Below the pieces are notes generated by a model. It saw only the letters and a list, made by a program, of their open reading frames with translations. It ran no database searches and was not told where the DNA came from. Below, piece after piece: positions 1 to 9,637 of a stretch of 64,000 bases of DNA. This DNA is from Tillus elongatus. Taxonomy: Eukaryota > Arthropoda > Insecta > Coleoptera > Cleridae. Position numbers and translations under genes: made by a program. The DNA is taken from the NCBI GenBank assembly GCA_964006375.1, contig OZ023264.1, positions 11,542,225 to 11,606,224 on the forward strand, in the 5' to 3' direction. How positions within the stretch are numbered: position 1 is the stretch's first letter; each line of letters opens with the position of its first letter.

Positions 1-364
1 AGTTTATTTTTCATACGTAGTAAGATCTTTCCTAAAGAAAGATATCCACAAAATTTCATTAAAATAACTTTGTAATTTTCGGTGAAAAAAATTTTTTTCG
101 AAAGAAAATTTAAAATTTGAATAACTCAATTTTCTCTAAACTTAGAAAGTTGAATTTTGGTACGTAGTAAGATATCTTCTGAGGCAACATATATAGTAAA
201 TTTAATTAAAACAGCTTTGTTACTTTCGGAGAAAAAATTGTTTTTCGAAAGGAAACTCAAAATTTTTCCGGAAAACCCTGTCCGATTTTATTATCATTAA
301 TAAAAGAAAGGCACTTGCCAAGTTTCATCGAAATCGGTTGATTATTTTTTGAGTTATCAGACGG

Positions 365-456
<92 letters not shown>

Positions 457-592
457 ATATAAAAATTGAAACTAACCCCGGATATGGGTTCTCGGGGTCC
501 TAGTTCTCACACATTTCCAAAAATGTTTGCAAACTCTCACCATCGATACCTCTCTATTAGCGAATTTTTTAAAATAAAAATTCACTAATAAA
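1..592 (-). mobile_element. Family A repeat, minus copy, 3' part outside window
   Basis: Non-coding repeat in reverse orientation. Its 5' end, read on the minus strand, is the palindromic start near 592 (TTAGTGAATTTTTA followed by its complement), then the conserved stretch ending in a (TA)n core at 373-453. The body from 1 to 370 repeats a module also seen at 28320-28740, 43320-43560 and 44770-45060 (a CAACTTTCTAAG-like string and an AAATTTTGAGTTTTC-like string). The 3' hairpin end lies beyond the window. No coding capacity is visible. Related copies recur throughout the window. Confidence 0.75.
373..453. repeat. (TA)n microsatellite
   Basis: Uninterrupted TA dinucleotide array forming the core of the family A copy around it. 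Confidence 0.97.
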
Positions 593-839
593 ACAAACCA
601 AACAGTATATCCCTCGTGCTTTAAGTAACCTTATTATGACAAGCAGATACACCATTTTAACGTTTTAAATAAAGTGGTTGAAGTATTTTACATAATATGT
701 TGATAATTAATTAATTTATAGAATATAACATGATCATTTTCAAACACTCTTCCAGTATACAACACAATATTACTCCTCAGTCAATAAATTCACTTTTTTC
801 ATTCTGCTTTATCAAAACTACATTTAGTAAATTTTAATT

Positions 840-1105
840 TTACACTACAATAACGACTTGTTAATGCATTCTCCAGAGCACACGGAAGCACAGAAACGAG
901 ATAAGGTTATGAGCAAAATATATAGTAGAAACAATGTGCCATATTTTATCAAAATAACTTATTGTTTGAAAATGTACAAAAATTTTCCGACAATATACCT
1001 TAAACGCACCAACAAATCTTAGGTTAATAGCAAATTGAGTTATTGAAATTTGAAGCATTTAATTAAAATTTGCTACCAAAACGCACTTACTCCGTCTTGA
1101 TTTTT
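840..1105 (+). mobile_element. Family A 3'-end fragment
   Basis: Ends with the family 3' signature in weak form (gctaccaaaacgcactta then ctccgtc at 1069-1098), where the usual ACGCA-loop-TGCGT hairpin is mutated. The preceding body, with tatagtagaaacaatgtgcc, matches 5400-5420, 21760-21780 and 31510-31530. The 250 bases before it (593-839) are AT-rich with no recognised feature. Confidence 0.6.
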
Positions 1106-1199
1106 TTCTTACAAACATATTTCGATAAAAAATGCAATAAAATAAGGCTGTTCGAAAAAAAATTGTAGGGATCACCCACGAACGACTTGTGGGTTAGCC

Positions 1200-1560
1200 G
1201 GTGATTGTCAAAATAATTTTTTAAAATGCTGCTCAAGACATCCTATAATTAACGTCTACAACTTTTTCTCGTCTCTTGTATAATAATAATTATATTCAGC
1301 TTTACCGTAGAAACGCGTCACCCTGTATAATATCAGCCCTTTTGTAAAACGTCGAGCCTTTATATGTCTTGATAAAACATAACAAACACTGTTTAATCCA
1401 CCCACTAACAATAATAAAGGAATAATTTGCACTTGTATATAAAAATTTCCCAAATAACACAAATAATTCCTGGACTCAAACAATGACGTATAGAGAGTCG
1501 TCATTGCAAACAAATAAACATATAAGCAATCTCATATCATACGGTAAACGTTACAGCATC
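1200..1560 (-). repeat. Dispersed repeat module (reverse of 21358-21520)
   Basis: The segment with cgtagaaacgcgtcaccctg at 1307-1326 is the reverse complement, with divergence, of the cagggtgtcgcatttctacg segment at 21361. Weaker relatives lie inside family A copies at 5025-5110 and 41575-41660. The CAGGGTG end beside TA is typical of a Tc1/mariner-type terminus, so this may be a small non-autonomous DNA transposon. No coding sequence. Confidence 0.45.
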
Positions 1561-1930
1561 TAACAGACCTGCGCAATAATATCTGATCTTCCGTTACCAA
1601 GGCAACAGCATACTAGATCTCATATAAGCCATTGTCAATAAAACCCGGTGATTTAAAAATAACAAATTTGAATAGCTCAATTTTCTGTAACCCTAGAAAG
1701 CTGAATTTTGGCACATAGTTAGGTCTTTCCCAAAGCAAATTTTATCGAAATATCTTTGTAATTTTCGAAGAAAAAATTTTTTTTCGAAAGAAAACTCAAA
1801 ATTTTCCCGGAAAACCGTGTCAGATTTTTCTGCCTAACGAACTCATCCAGGCTATTAATAAAAGAAAGGCACTTGCCGAGTTTTATCAAAATTGGTTAAT
1901 TATTTTTTGAGTTAGCGGTCGGATACATAC

Positions 1931-1935
<5 letters not shown>

Positions 1936-2017
<82 letters not shown>
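1936..2017. repeat. (TA)n microsatellite
   Basis: TA array in a family A copy; borders the unrelated 2018-2240 block. Confidence 0.97.
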
Positions 2018-2020
<3 letters not shown>

Positions 2021-2238
2021 AACTTCAGATTTTGACATACCAAATCATGGATACTTTTTGCTTTACTAATTCTCTTTTCCTAATGCTTCAACCCTTGCCT
2101 TCAATTACCATTACACTCAACCAGCCTATAATGCCTACCAAACTACTATTCTTCTGAAACAGCCCATATTTTCACCAAAATGTATAATTTTATGTGGTGC
2201 CAAAAGTGACTTTAACAATGTTAATAGATAACCTATTA

Positions 2239-2240
<2 letters not shown>

Positions 2241-2317
<77 letters not shown>
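2241..2317. repeat. (TA)n microsatellite
   Basis: Second TA array of the same family A copy. Confidence 0.97.
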
Positions 2318-2320
<3 letters not shown>

Positions 2321-2452
2321 ATATAAAAATCGAAACTGACCCTGGATATGGGTTCTAGGGGCCCAAATTCGCGCTCATTTGCAAAAATTTTTGCAAAGTC
2401 TCACCATCGATACCTCTCTAATAGTGAATTTTTTAAAATAAAAATTCACTAA

Positions 2453-3091
2453 TACGCCTCGTATTTGTTCATTCTCTCATATGGATTAAATTACATGGCT
2501 AGTGACCCTGTAATATAGGTTGCAGCTATAGTGTGAAATTAGAGAGAGATATGTACAAACATCAACATGTACACAGAAGTGATTTATCACTAAAGATTAT
2601 ACTCCATACAGCAGTAGTTTACATGAAAATGTGAAACGTTCATAGTAAAATATCATGCACCTGCGATAAAAGTTCTCGCGTCCATCACCCTCTTTGATAT
2701 ACACCAGAATTTATTCAGCTTCAGCTTGTCTAATTTTCCTGCAGACAGTTTGTTATTTGTAGATATGGTTCTGTTGATACTGTTGCCTCAAAATACATAC
2801 TGCAGAGAAACTGTTTGCTGATAAATTCCCCCAGTGATGTTCATCGGGGGTGATGTATAGATGTTGTCGCATATGCCGCAAAACTGAAATCGACCAGCAT
2901 CAAAACTTTCGTATTCGTCAGTGATGTCGCAGTTTTAATGTTTATACTTATTTAGGTTTCGTTGACGTCGCTAGAAAAGTAATTAAAAGGGAGTATTATA
3001 TAATGTAGCATGTTATTCATCGGACTACTATTACTACTAGAACTATAGATTTTTTTGGCGTTTTATAGGAATAATATTTGATTATTGCAGC

Positions 3092-3134
<43 letters not shown>

Positions 3135-3431
3135 ATAAACCCGCACTTAACATATTGATTGTATTTGGTTTTAAATGCTTGGTGCTCGGTGCCTAGAATT
3201 AGTAGCTGTACACTAAAATGCCAGATTCATTTTGTAAAATTTTAGAATTTCCTTAATAAAGAGACTGAAAAAGTTAAGTCCAAGGATTGACGCTTGTGTG
3301 ACGCCGATGTCTTTGTTTCTGGTTCCTGATACAGCGTTTTATATCTTAAGTGTTATACCTTGATTTTAAGAGAAAAATAAATGGTTTTACTAATTGCCCT
3401 GGGTATTTTGAGAAGTTACTGGCGTTTATTA

Positions 3432-3435
<4 letters not shown>
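2453..3435. other. AT-rich DNA without recognised gene
   Basis: About 1 kb with no open frame of note and no match to the repeat families seen elsewhere in the window. The only simple structure is the CT tract listed separately. Confidence 0.5.
3092..3131. repeat. (CT)n microsatellite
   Basis: About 20 CT dinucleotides in a row. Confidence 0.97.

Positions 3436-3513
<78 letters not shown>
3436..3513. repeat. (TA)n microsatellite
   Basis: TA array directly abutting the 3' end of a Penelope-like element fragment. Confidence 0.97.
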
Positions 3514-3516
<3 letters not shown>

Positions 3517-3760
3517 TTGAGTTTTTGTGACGGTAATAGTTGTATTTACTCAAAAAATTGTGGGAAAGCCGTCAGTTGCAAAATAAAACTCTTTATTAAA
3601 AGCCGAGCTTTCGGAAAAGTTTATTCCATTCCTAAGGCTACAACATGGAAAGAAAAAAATTTACAATTTACATAGGAAAAATATAAAAGTTCAAAGTACT
3701 TACATATAACGTGAGTTTTACTATGACTGATTATGAAATAACAAACATGAAAAAAACCTT
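3514..3760 (-). mobile_element. Penelope-like element 3' terminal fragment
   Basis: Reverse complement of the PLE 3' untranslated region seen in the plus orientation at 45990-46199. Both carry a gtaaattg segment, the ccatgttgtagc segment, the hammerhead-like block ending CGAAAGCTCGG, then aataaagagtttt and a terminal ttttttgagtaaata that runs into a (TA)n array. No coding part remains. The assignment rests on this shared tail following GIY-YIG coding sequence at 45.7-45.9 kb. Confidence 0.65.
3600..3642 (-). ncRNA. Degenerate hammerhead-ribozyme-like motif in PLE tail
   Basis: On the minus strand, CTTAGGA (3636-3630) is followed by a GGAA...TTTCC stem and GAAAGCTC (3612-3605). The hammerhead core is CUGANGA, stem II, GAAA, then a stem III that in PLE ribozymes is a short self-complementary string (here AGCT) ahead of the cleavage base. 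The first box has T where invariant G5 is expected, so it is probably inactive. PLEs are known to carry hammerhead motifs in their terminal repeats. Confidence 0.5.
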
Positions 3761-3827
3761 TTTCGGCAACCGTCCGGGAAGTACCCACTTCCCGAACGCT
3801 TTTTCTTTGAGAAAGTAGCATTTCTCC

Positions 3828-3865
3828 GGCCTAGTCCGGGAAGTACGTACTTCCCGGACTAGGCC
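3828..3865. repeat. Perfect 38-bp palindrome
   Basis: ggcctagtccgggaagtac is followed immediately by its exact reverse complement, with no spacer. An imperfect relative (cgggaagtacccacttcccg) lies just upstream at about 3776-3795. No protein is implied. Confidence 0.9.
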
Positions 3866-3870
3866 GGGAA

Positions 3871-4136
3871 GAATCACATCGTTGTTGTCATTGTGAATAT
3901 TAAAATCTTGGTAGGTATGATTTTGATAAATACAGTTGAACATTACCACGGTGGCTGGAAGTCTACCAATGTCGCTGAATGATATATAGACAATTCACTA
4001 ACAAACAAAATTAAAATTGCCAATACCATTCAAAAATTATCAGATGAAAACAATCAATATGAAACGGAAACTTTACCTTCTTGTTCTGACTACAAAAGGC
4101 ATTTAAATATACCAAGCATTTCAAACAAATTAAATC
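3871..4136. other. Unassigned AT-rich spacer
   Basis: No recognised element. A stretch near 4010-4135 reads open on the plus strand with a plausible amino-acid mix, but it lacks a motif I can name and may be decayed retroelement sequence. Confidence 0.4.
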
Positions 4137-4287
4137 TTTTAGTGAATTTTCTTAAAAAAAAAATCACTGATGAGGAGATCCCGACTTTTGAATTTTGAAA
4201 AAATTTCTTCAAATGAGCGCTAATTAGGCCCCCCAGAACACATATCCGGGGTCAGTTTCAATTTTTATATGTTTATATATATATATG

Positions 4288-4385
<98 letters not shown>

Positions 4386-5545
4386 CACACCGATAACTCA
4401 AAAAATAATGGGCCGATTTTGATCAAATTTGGTGAATACCTTCCTTTTCCAAATGGCTTGGATAAGTTCGTTAGTCAGAAAAATCGGCCCAGGTTTTCCC
4501 GGAAAATTTTGGGTTTTCCTTCAAAAAAAATTTATATCTCCGGAATTAACAAAGTAAATGCAACCAAATACGCGGGTTTATATCATTATAGGTAAGTTAC
4601 CTACCAAAATTTATCTCAACCAAATTTGGTACGCTGGTTTATGTCATTATAGATGAGGTGTCTACCAAAATTTAGCTCTGTAGGTCAAAACACAAAAAAG
4701 TTATGGGCATTTAAAGAAAAATAAATTGGGGTTTTTCTCAAAACGTCAAAGTGACAATTTAAAACGTCAAAATTCGCAACATTTAGGCAAATAACTTGAA
4801 TCTTATACGGGCTCTGGAAAGAAAATGTCTTAAGAAGAATGTTTTACAAACCCTGAAGTCTTAGTTTCAACCGTCATCGTCCTTCATTTTACTAAAATAT
4901 TTCCAGAAAATTCATTTCAAATAGACCTTTTCTCTGATGCTTGGCAGTAGCCTTAGCTATAGAATTTATCGTTTAATGGTATATATTTTTTGTAGAATTT
5001 TCGTAAAAAATCAATAAAGCTCAATATATCCGTTATTATACAAGATATAAAAAAATATTGTATACATTAATTATACGGTGTCTTGAGCTACACCTTAAAA
5101 ATTATTGCTACCATCACAGGCTGGCCCATAAGTCGTTGGTGATACAAATAATATTTTTTTAGTGGAAAACGCCTTATGTTTTTGCATTTTCCATCGAAAT
5201 ATAATGCATGTGTGTAAGTTAAGAAATTCTGGATGCAGCAAGTGCGTTATGGTAGCGAATTTTGATTAAATGCTTCATATTTGAAAAGCTCAATTTGCTA
5301 TTAACCCATAAGGTTGACCAAGAAACGGTTTGTTTCGGAAACAGTTTAAGTTTACTTTCGGAAATTTCTGTACGTTTTCAAACAATAAAGTTATTTTGAT
5401 GAAACATGGCACATTGTTTTTACTATATAGGTTATACTGGTAACCAAATTTGATGCCTGCTTTCTGAAAAAAAAACACATATTTGCCATTAAAAACATTT
5501 TTATGAAAATTCACTACCATAACGCACTTTCTGCGTACAGAATTT
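4137..5545 (+). mobile_element. Family A repeat, near full-length plus copy
   Basis: Starts with the 5' inverted pair (tttagtgaattttc / aaaaaatcactgatgagg), has the conserved segment to 4273, a (TA)n core, then the body with gataactcaaaaaataatgg and ggttttcccggaaaattttg. It ends with aaattcactaccataacgca and ctttctgcgt near 5540. The 3' AATTCACTA is the inverse of the 5' TAGTGAATT, and an ACGCA...TGCGT hairpin sits at the very 3' end. An internal inverse copy of that 3' signature (gcagcaagtgcgttatggta) occurs at 5236. This architecture resembles non-autonomous Helentrons. No coding sequence. Confidence 0.75.
4274..4381. repeat. (TA)n microsatellite
   Basis: TA core of the family A copy, with one GT interruption near its start. 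Confidence 0.97.
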
Positions 5546-5869
5546 TAATATTAGCAATTGCAATATAAATATCAATATAAATAAGAATTAGAATGTTTCT
5601 GTTAGTACCTACCTTCTGTTCGAATTTCAATATTTAATACAAATAAGAATTTAAATGTTCGAAATTTTATTCTACAAAGAAATATAATAAAGAAATGTGT
5701 CTCATTGATTTGTTATTCTACACGGTTGCCGAAAAAATAGTGTACGCATCACGTCCGAAAACAGTTTTTTTGGACTCGCAGACTTCCAGGAAGAGCCGTA
5801 GGCGACTCCTAGAATTTTGTCGACTCGTCCAAAAAAACAGTATTTTCCGGACTTGTAACGTAAATTACT
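5546..5869. other. Unassigned spacer
   Basis: No recognised element; short open frames on both strands lack motifs. Confidence 0.4.
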
Positions 5870-6105
5870 ATTTTGTGAATTTGAGTGAAGTCGAAAAGTG
5901 CCAAACTGACATATGGTGTATTTGAAATTTGGCCACAATATAAATTTTCGTAATATTTTACACTGTGAAACCTTAAGTAACAAAAGAATGTGTTTAGAAG
6001 AATTTGAAATTACTTTTAACGACACTTTAATAAACTTAAAGAAAGATAATAATTTTAGAAATCACTACCCCTATTTATATTTCCCAGACAAAAACAAAAA
6101 ACAAA
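5870..6105 (+). pseudogene. Penelope-like GIY-YIG C-terminal fragment
   Basis: From about 5925 the plus frame reads GHNINF, then ILHCETLSNK, MCLEEFEITF and KKDNNFRNHYP, closely matching the fragments at 45.7-45.9 kb (plus) and 53.0-53.2 kb (minus). This is the C-terminal tail after the GIY-YIG endonuclease of a PLE. Just before it, 5885-5912 is the reverse complement of the PLE 3' untranslated segment at about 45947-45976, so this copy is a rearranged, partly inverted piece. It runs directly into a mariner fragment at about 6105, which gives a fused open frame. Non-functional. Confidence 0.65.
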
Positions 6106-6304
6106 CTCGTTCATTAAACAAATTTGCGGTACGGCTGGCACAGCTATAGTTTTTGAAAAAAAAAGAGTAATTATTTCAACTCTTTCTTCTACAAAATACA
6201 CCATTGTGAAATTAATTTTCGGTAGTACTATCAAGTATCAAACCGACCGATAAACTGAAATAATAAACCGCATTTCTCTCATTCCGATAACAAATGTTCT
6301 GATA
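6106..6304 (-). pseudogene. Mariner transposase N-terminal fragment and 5' flank
   Basis: The minus strand encodes the first ~30 codons of the same transposase found at 20509-19938 and 58680-59754 (MVY.VEERVEIITLFF), preceded by the shared 5' region containing tcattccgataa and aaatgttctgat. The copy is interrupted at 6304/6305 by the PLE palindrome and resumes at 9192 with its long inverted repeat. The duplicated 13-mer AAATGTTCTGATA (6292-6304 and 9192-9204) is the PLE target site. Confidence 0.75.
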
Positions 6305-6863
6305 TTCATTGATTGTTGTTGCCCTTACTTGGTGAAACTTGTCCATACTGCATACAGACTTGGAGAATACTTCTCTGGCTTCACTGTTGGTTTTTAGTGG
6401 TGAAGGACGTAGCCAGCGCGTGAGCTAACTGGAGCAAGTGGCCCTTCGAATTCTCGAAGTTCTAGGATGTTCTTCAATGCTTCTGTGACTATAGTTTCGC
6501 TGCTTGACAGCATTTTCAGACAGATTAAAATTGAATTAGTACGAAATCATGACAACTACAAATAAATATCTGTTGCTATGTTATGATATGATGTTTTGAT
6601 CAAAAAATTTTTTCAAATTGAAAATAAAATGAAACACAGATGACAGATGAGGTTTTCAAAATGTCTATGTGATGTATGTCAATATTTAACATAAAAACTA
6701 GAACTAGTCTATAATAACTATGATAACAGTTACAATAATAAAATAACTAAACAATAACAGTATAAAAGTAGCCTCTATACAACGAAAATATCGACATACA
6801 TCAACTCATTATTATATTACAACTTTTTTGAAATAATAGTTAAATTTATTTTCTTTGACATAT

Positions 6864-7754
6864 TTAATTAGAAAGAAGAATATCCAAGAAAGGGGAATTC
6901 ATTAAATCAGTTTGCTCGTTTAAAACAAGGTAGTTATTGTCGTGTGTGTGCCTTTTGACTTCTAAAGCTTCAAAAAAGTCTAGTTTACGTTTGTCATTAT
7001 AAAAATGTAGTGGTTGTATGCGGTTATTTATTGTAGGTCTATGTTCGGTATCAATAATATGTTTTGCAAATGTAGATTTGTCAGCGTGGTTATTTCTAAA
7101 TGCAGAAATATGTTCTTTGTATCGGGTGTTAAAATTTCTAGAAGTTTGACCTATGTAGATTGCGTTACAATGTGTACAAGCTAATTTATAAACTCCAGCT
7201 TTTGTCAAGAAACAAGATTTTTCTTTCGCGTTAAATAACAAATCACGCGTCGTGTTGTAAGATTTAAAAGCTACCTTTGTATTTATACAATTGTTTAAAA
7301 TTTTTGAAATGTTTTCTGAAATGGTTCCAAAATAAGTTATCGAAACGTATCTGTTGTCTTCTTTGTGTCTAATATTTGGATAAATTAAATTGATCGCTAA
7401 TTTGTATTCTATTCTCTCTATCATTTTATCTATTATTTTAACAGAGTAGCCATTATTAAATGCTGTTTGGTTAATTATTGAAATTTCTTTTTCAAAATTG
7501 TTTTGCGACATAGGTATTGAAAATGCACGATGTATCATAGAATGATAGGCTGACAGCTTTTGTGAAAAAGGGTGACATGAATCGTATGGTATGGTTGTGT
7601 CAGTGTAAGTTGGTTTCCTATATATTGAAAAGTCAAATGAATTATTTTCTAATTTTCTAATTGTTAAGTCTAAAAAGTTTATACAACTGTTAGCTTCTTC
7701 TTCTAAAGTAAACTTAATATTTGTGTGAAAGCTATTAATAAAATTTAAAAATTC
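6864..7754 (-). CDS. Penelope-like RT C-terminus + GIY-YIG endonuclease (5'-truncated, left arm)
   Basis: The open frame runs from the palindrome centre without an upstream ATG; the first internal Met is at 7538 and gives 224 aa. The N-terminal part (FLDLTIRK, FSIYRKPTYTDT, KLSAYHSMIHRA) fits the C-terminal portion of a PLE reverse transcriptase. Numbering from Met 7538, the GIY-YIG domain covers about 112-200: GVY at 115-117, YIG at 128-130, the conserved Arg/Glu-His segment TRYKEH near 138-143, and Glu190. Cys121/Cys124 with later His160/His166 fit the Cys-Cys-His-His pattern of Penelope endonucleases. The catalytic RT core is missing, so this is not an autonomous element. It lacks the stop found in the mirror arm. 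In intact PLEs the nuclease nicks target DNA for target-primed reverse transcription. Confidence 0.8.
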   Translation of the reverse strand, partial: EFLNFINSFHTNIKFTLEEEANSCINFLDLTIRKLENNSFDFSIYRKPTYTDTTIPYDSCHPFSQKLSAYHSMIHRAFSIPMSQNNFEKEISIINQTAFNNGYSVKIIDKMIERIEYKLAINLIYPNIRHKEDNRYVSITYFGTISENISKILNNCINTKVAFKSYNTTRDLLFNAKEKSCFLTKAGVYKLACTHCNAIYIGQTSRNFNTRYKEHISAFRNNHADKSTFAKHIIDTEHRPTINNRIQPLHFYNDKRKLDFFEALEVKRHTHDNNYLVLNEQTDLMNSPFLDILLSN

Positions 7755-7764
7755 ATGTTTTCAA

Positions 7765-8676
7765 GGTAGTCATACAGAATTAAATGAATTTTTAAATTTT
7801 ATTAATAGCTTTCACACAAATATTAAGTTTACTTTAGAAGAAGAAGCTAACAGTTGTATAAACTTTTTAGACTTAACAATTAGAAAATTATAAAATAATT
7901 CATTTGACTTTTCAATATATAGGAAACCAACTTACACTGACACAACCATACCATACGATTCATGTCACCCTTTTTCACAAAAGCTGTCAGCCTATCATTC
8001 TATGATACATCGTGCATTTTCAATACCTATGTCGCAAAACAATTTTGAAAAAGAAATTTCAATAATTAACCAAACAGCATTTAATAATGGCTACTCTGTT
8101 AAAATAATAGATAAAATGATAGAGAGAATAGAATACAAATTAGCGATCAATTTAATTTATCCAAATATTAGACACAAAGAAGACAACAGATACGTTTCGA
8201 TAACTTATTTTGGAACCATTTCAGAAAACATTTCAAAAATTTTAAACAATTGTATAAATACAAAGGTAGCTTTTAAATCTTACAACACGACGCGTGATTT
8301 GTTATTTAACGCGAAAGAAAAATCTTGTTTCTTGACAAAAGCTGGAGTTTATAAATTAGCTTGTACACATTGTAACGCAATCTACATAGGTCAAACTTCT
8401 AGAAATTTTAACACCCGATACAAAGAACATATTTCTGCATTTAGAAATAACCACGCTGACAAATCTACATTTGCAAAACATATTATTGATACCGAACATA
8501 GACCTACAATAAATAACCGCATACAACCACTACATTTTTATAATGACAAACGTAAACTAGACTTTTTTGAAGCTTTAGAAGTCAAAAGGCACACACACGA
8601 CAATAACTACCTTGTTTTAAACGAGCAAACTGATTTAATGAATTCCCCTTTCTTGGATATTCTTCTTTCTAATTAA
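7765..8676 (+). pseudogene. Penelope-like RT C-terminus + GIY-YIG endonuclease (right arm, with stop)
   Basis: Mirror copy of the left arm; the 224-aa part from 8002 is identical at the protein level. The frame extends about 20 nt further into the central spacer (GSHTELNEFL) than its partner, so the right copy is the longer of the two. At about 7892-7894 the left arm's GAA codon is TAA here, an in-frame stop between LTIRKL and NNSFDF. The region from 8002 onward still encodes an intact GIY-YIG domain. Whether either arm is expressed cannot be seen. Confidence 0.75.
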
Positions 8677-9191
8677 ATATGTCAAAGAAAATAAATTTAA
8701 CTATTATTTCAAAAAAGTTGTAATATAATAATGAGTTGATGTATGTCGATATTTTCGTTGTATAGAGGCTACTTTTATACTGTTATTGTTTAGTTATTTT
8801 ATTATTGTAACTGTTATCATAGTTATTATAGACTAGTTCTAGTTTTTATGTTAAATATTGACATACATCACATAGACATTTTGAAAACCTCATCTGTCAT
8901 CTGTGTTTCATTTTATTTTCAATTTGAAAAAATTTTTTGATCAAAACATCATATCATAACATAGCAACAGATATTTATTTGTAGTTGTCATGATTTCGTA
9001 CTAATTCAATTTTAATCTGTCTGAAAATGCTGTCAAGCAGCGAAACTATAGTCACAGAAGCATTGAAGAACATCCTAGAACTTCGAGAATTCGAAGGGCC
9101 ACTTGCTCCAGTTAGCTCACGCGCTGGCTACGTCCTTCACCACTAAAAACCAACAGTGAAGCCAGAAAAGTATTCTCCAAGTCTGTATGCA
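8677..9191 (+). other. PLE 3' untranslated region (right arm)
   Basis: Non-coding tail after the endonuclease, mirrored at 6349-6863. The last ~110 bp (ctccagttagct ... tctgtatgca) also occur as a free-standing insertion at 10410-10524, which defines them as the true 3' end of this PLE family. Confidence 0.7.
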
Positions 9192-9563
9192 AAATGTTCT
9201 GATAGTCAATTTTTTGCTTGCAAACCAACAAAACATTGACTATCAGCAAATTTCTTATCGGAATGAGTGAAATGCGTTTTTGCATCTTCAACTGTGAATT
9301 ATTTTTAAACGAGTTGATAAAACTTCCAAAAAAAATAGCATGCTGAATTCAGAAAAGAAAGAGCTTTCAAATGATGTAACCCATGTTTCCTATTTCAAAT
9401 ATAAGGGTTGCTATCACCACCCTTAAGCGGTTGATGTGACAACGTTGAGTTTTATATCAAAACATGTCCCCATCAATATTAAAATTGACGTGTTTCAGAG
9501 TTTTTTAAAAAAATATTCTCTAAACGCAAATCGGTCTGTTTCGTTTTCAATGCGCCACCCTGT
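9192..9563 (+). mobile_element. Mariner inverted-repeat end, right part of PLE-split copy
   Basis: Begins with the duplicated target 13-mer, then a hairpin-forming segment (ctgatagtcaatt ... attgactatcag, 9200-9246), then the ~290-bp terminal inverted repeat also present at 13787, 20660-20912, 58217 and 59860-60140. It ends ...caatgcgccaccctg at 9561 next to TA. Together with 6106-6304 it is the 5' end of one deleted mariner copy; the rest of the transposase is absent. Confidence 0.8.
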
Positions 9564-9566
9564 ATG

Positions 9567-9571
<5 letters not shown>

Positions 9572-9630
<59 letters not shown>
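9572..9630. repeat. (TA)n microsatellite
   Basis: TA array between a mariner end and a family A 5' end. Confidence 0.97.

Positions 9631-9637
<7 letters not shown>

Larger units (their letters stand above)
1640..2452 (-). mobile_element. Family A repeat, minus copy with split TA core
   Basis: The 5' palindrome lies near 2430-2450 (gtgaattttttaaa with its complement), followed leftward by the conserved segment containing gatatgggttctaggggccc, a (TA)n array at 2241-2317, about 220 bp of unrelated sequence (2018-2240), a second (TA)n array at 1936-2017, and the body down to about 1640. The unrelated block probably inserted into, or expanded within, the TA core. Confidence 0.7.
6305..9191. mobile_element. 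Penelope-like palindromic insertion (two head-to-head copies)
   Basis: A 1.41-kb inverted repeat: 6349-7756 pairs with 7784-9191 round a 27-bp spacer (7757-7783). Each arm is a 5'-truncated PLE with the RT C-terminal part, GIY-YIG endonuclease and 3' untranslated region, oriented with its 3' end outward. An extra 44 bp (6305-6348) is present only on the left. The unit lies inside a mariner copy and is flanked by the 13-bp direct repeat AAATGTTCTGATA, which marks one integration event. The arms are nearly identical; I saw a difference at about 7894 creating a stop in the right arm. Confidence 0.85.

Noticed and set aside
373..453. Open frames of alternating Ile-Tyr or Tyr-Ile over TA arrays here and at the other TA tracts
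   Set aside because: They are translations of dinucleotide repeats; no start context or conserved flanking protein.
4010..4135. Open plus-strand stretch (NTIQKLSDENNQ-like) as a retroelement exon
   Set aside because: Too short and no family motif; kept only as an unassigned spacer.
6305..9191. PLE palindrome as a pure assembly fold-back
   Set aside because: A target duplication on the outer flanks, an asymmetric spacer and a stop in one arm only favour a real structure, although long reads would be needed to be certain.
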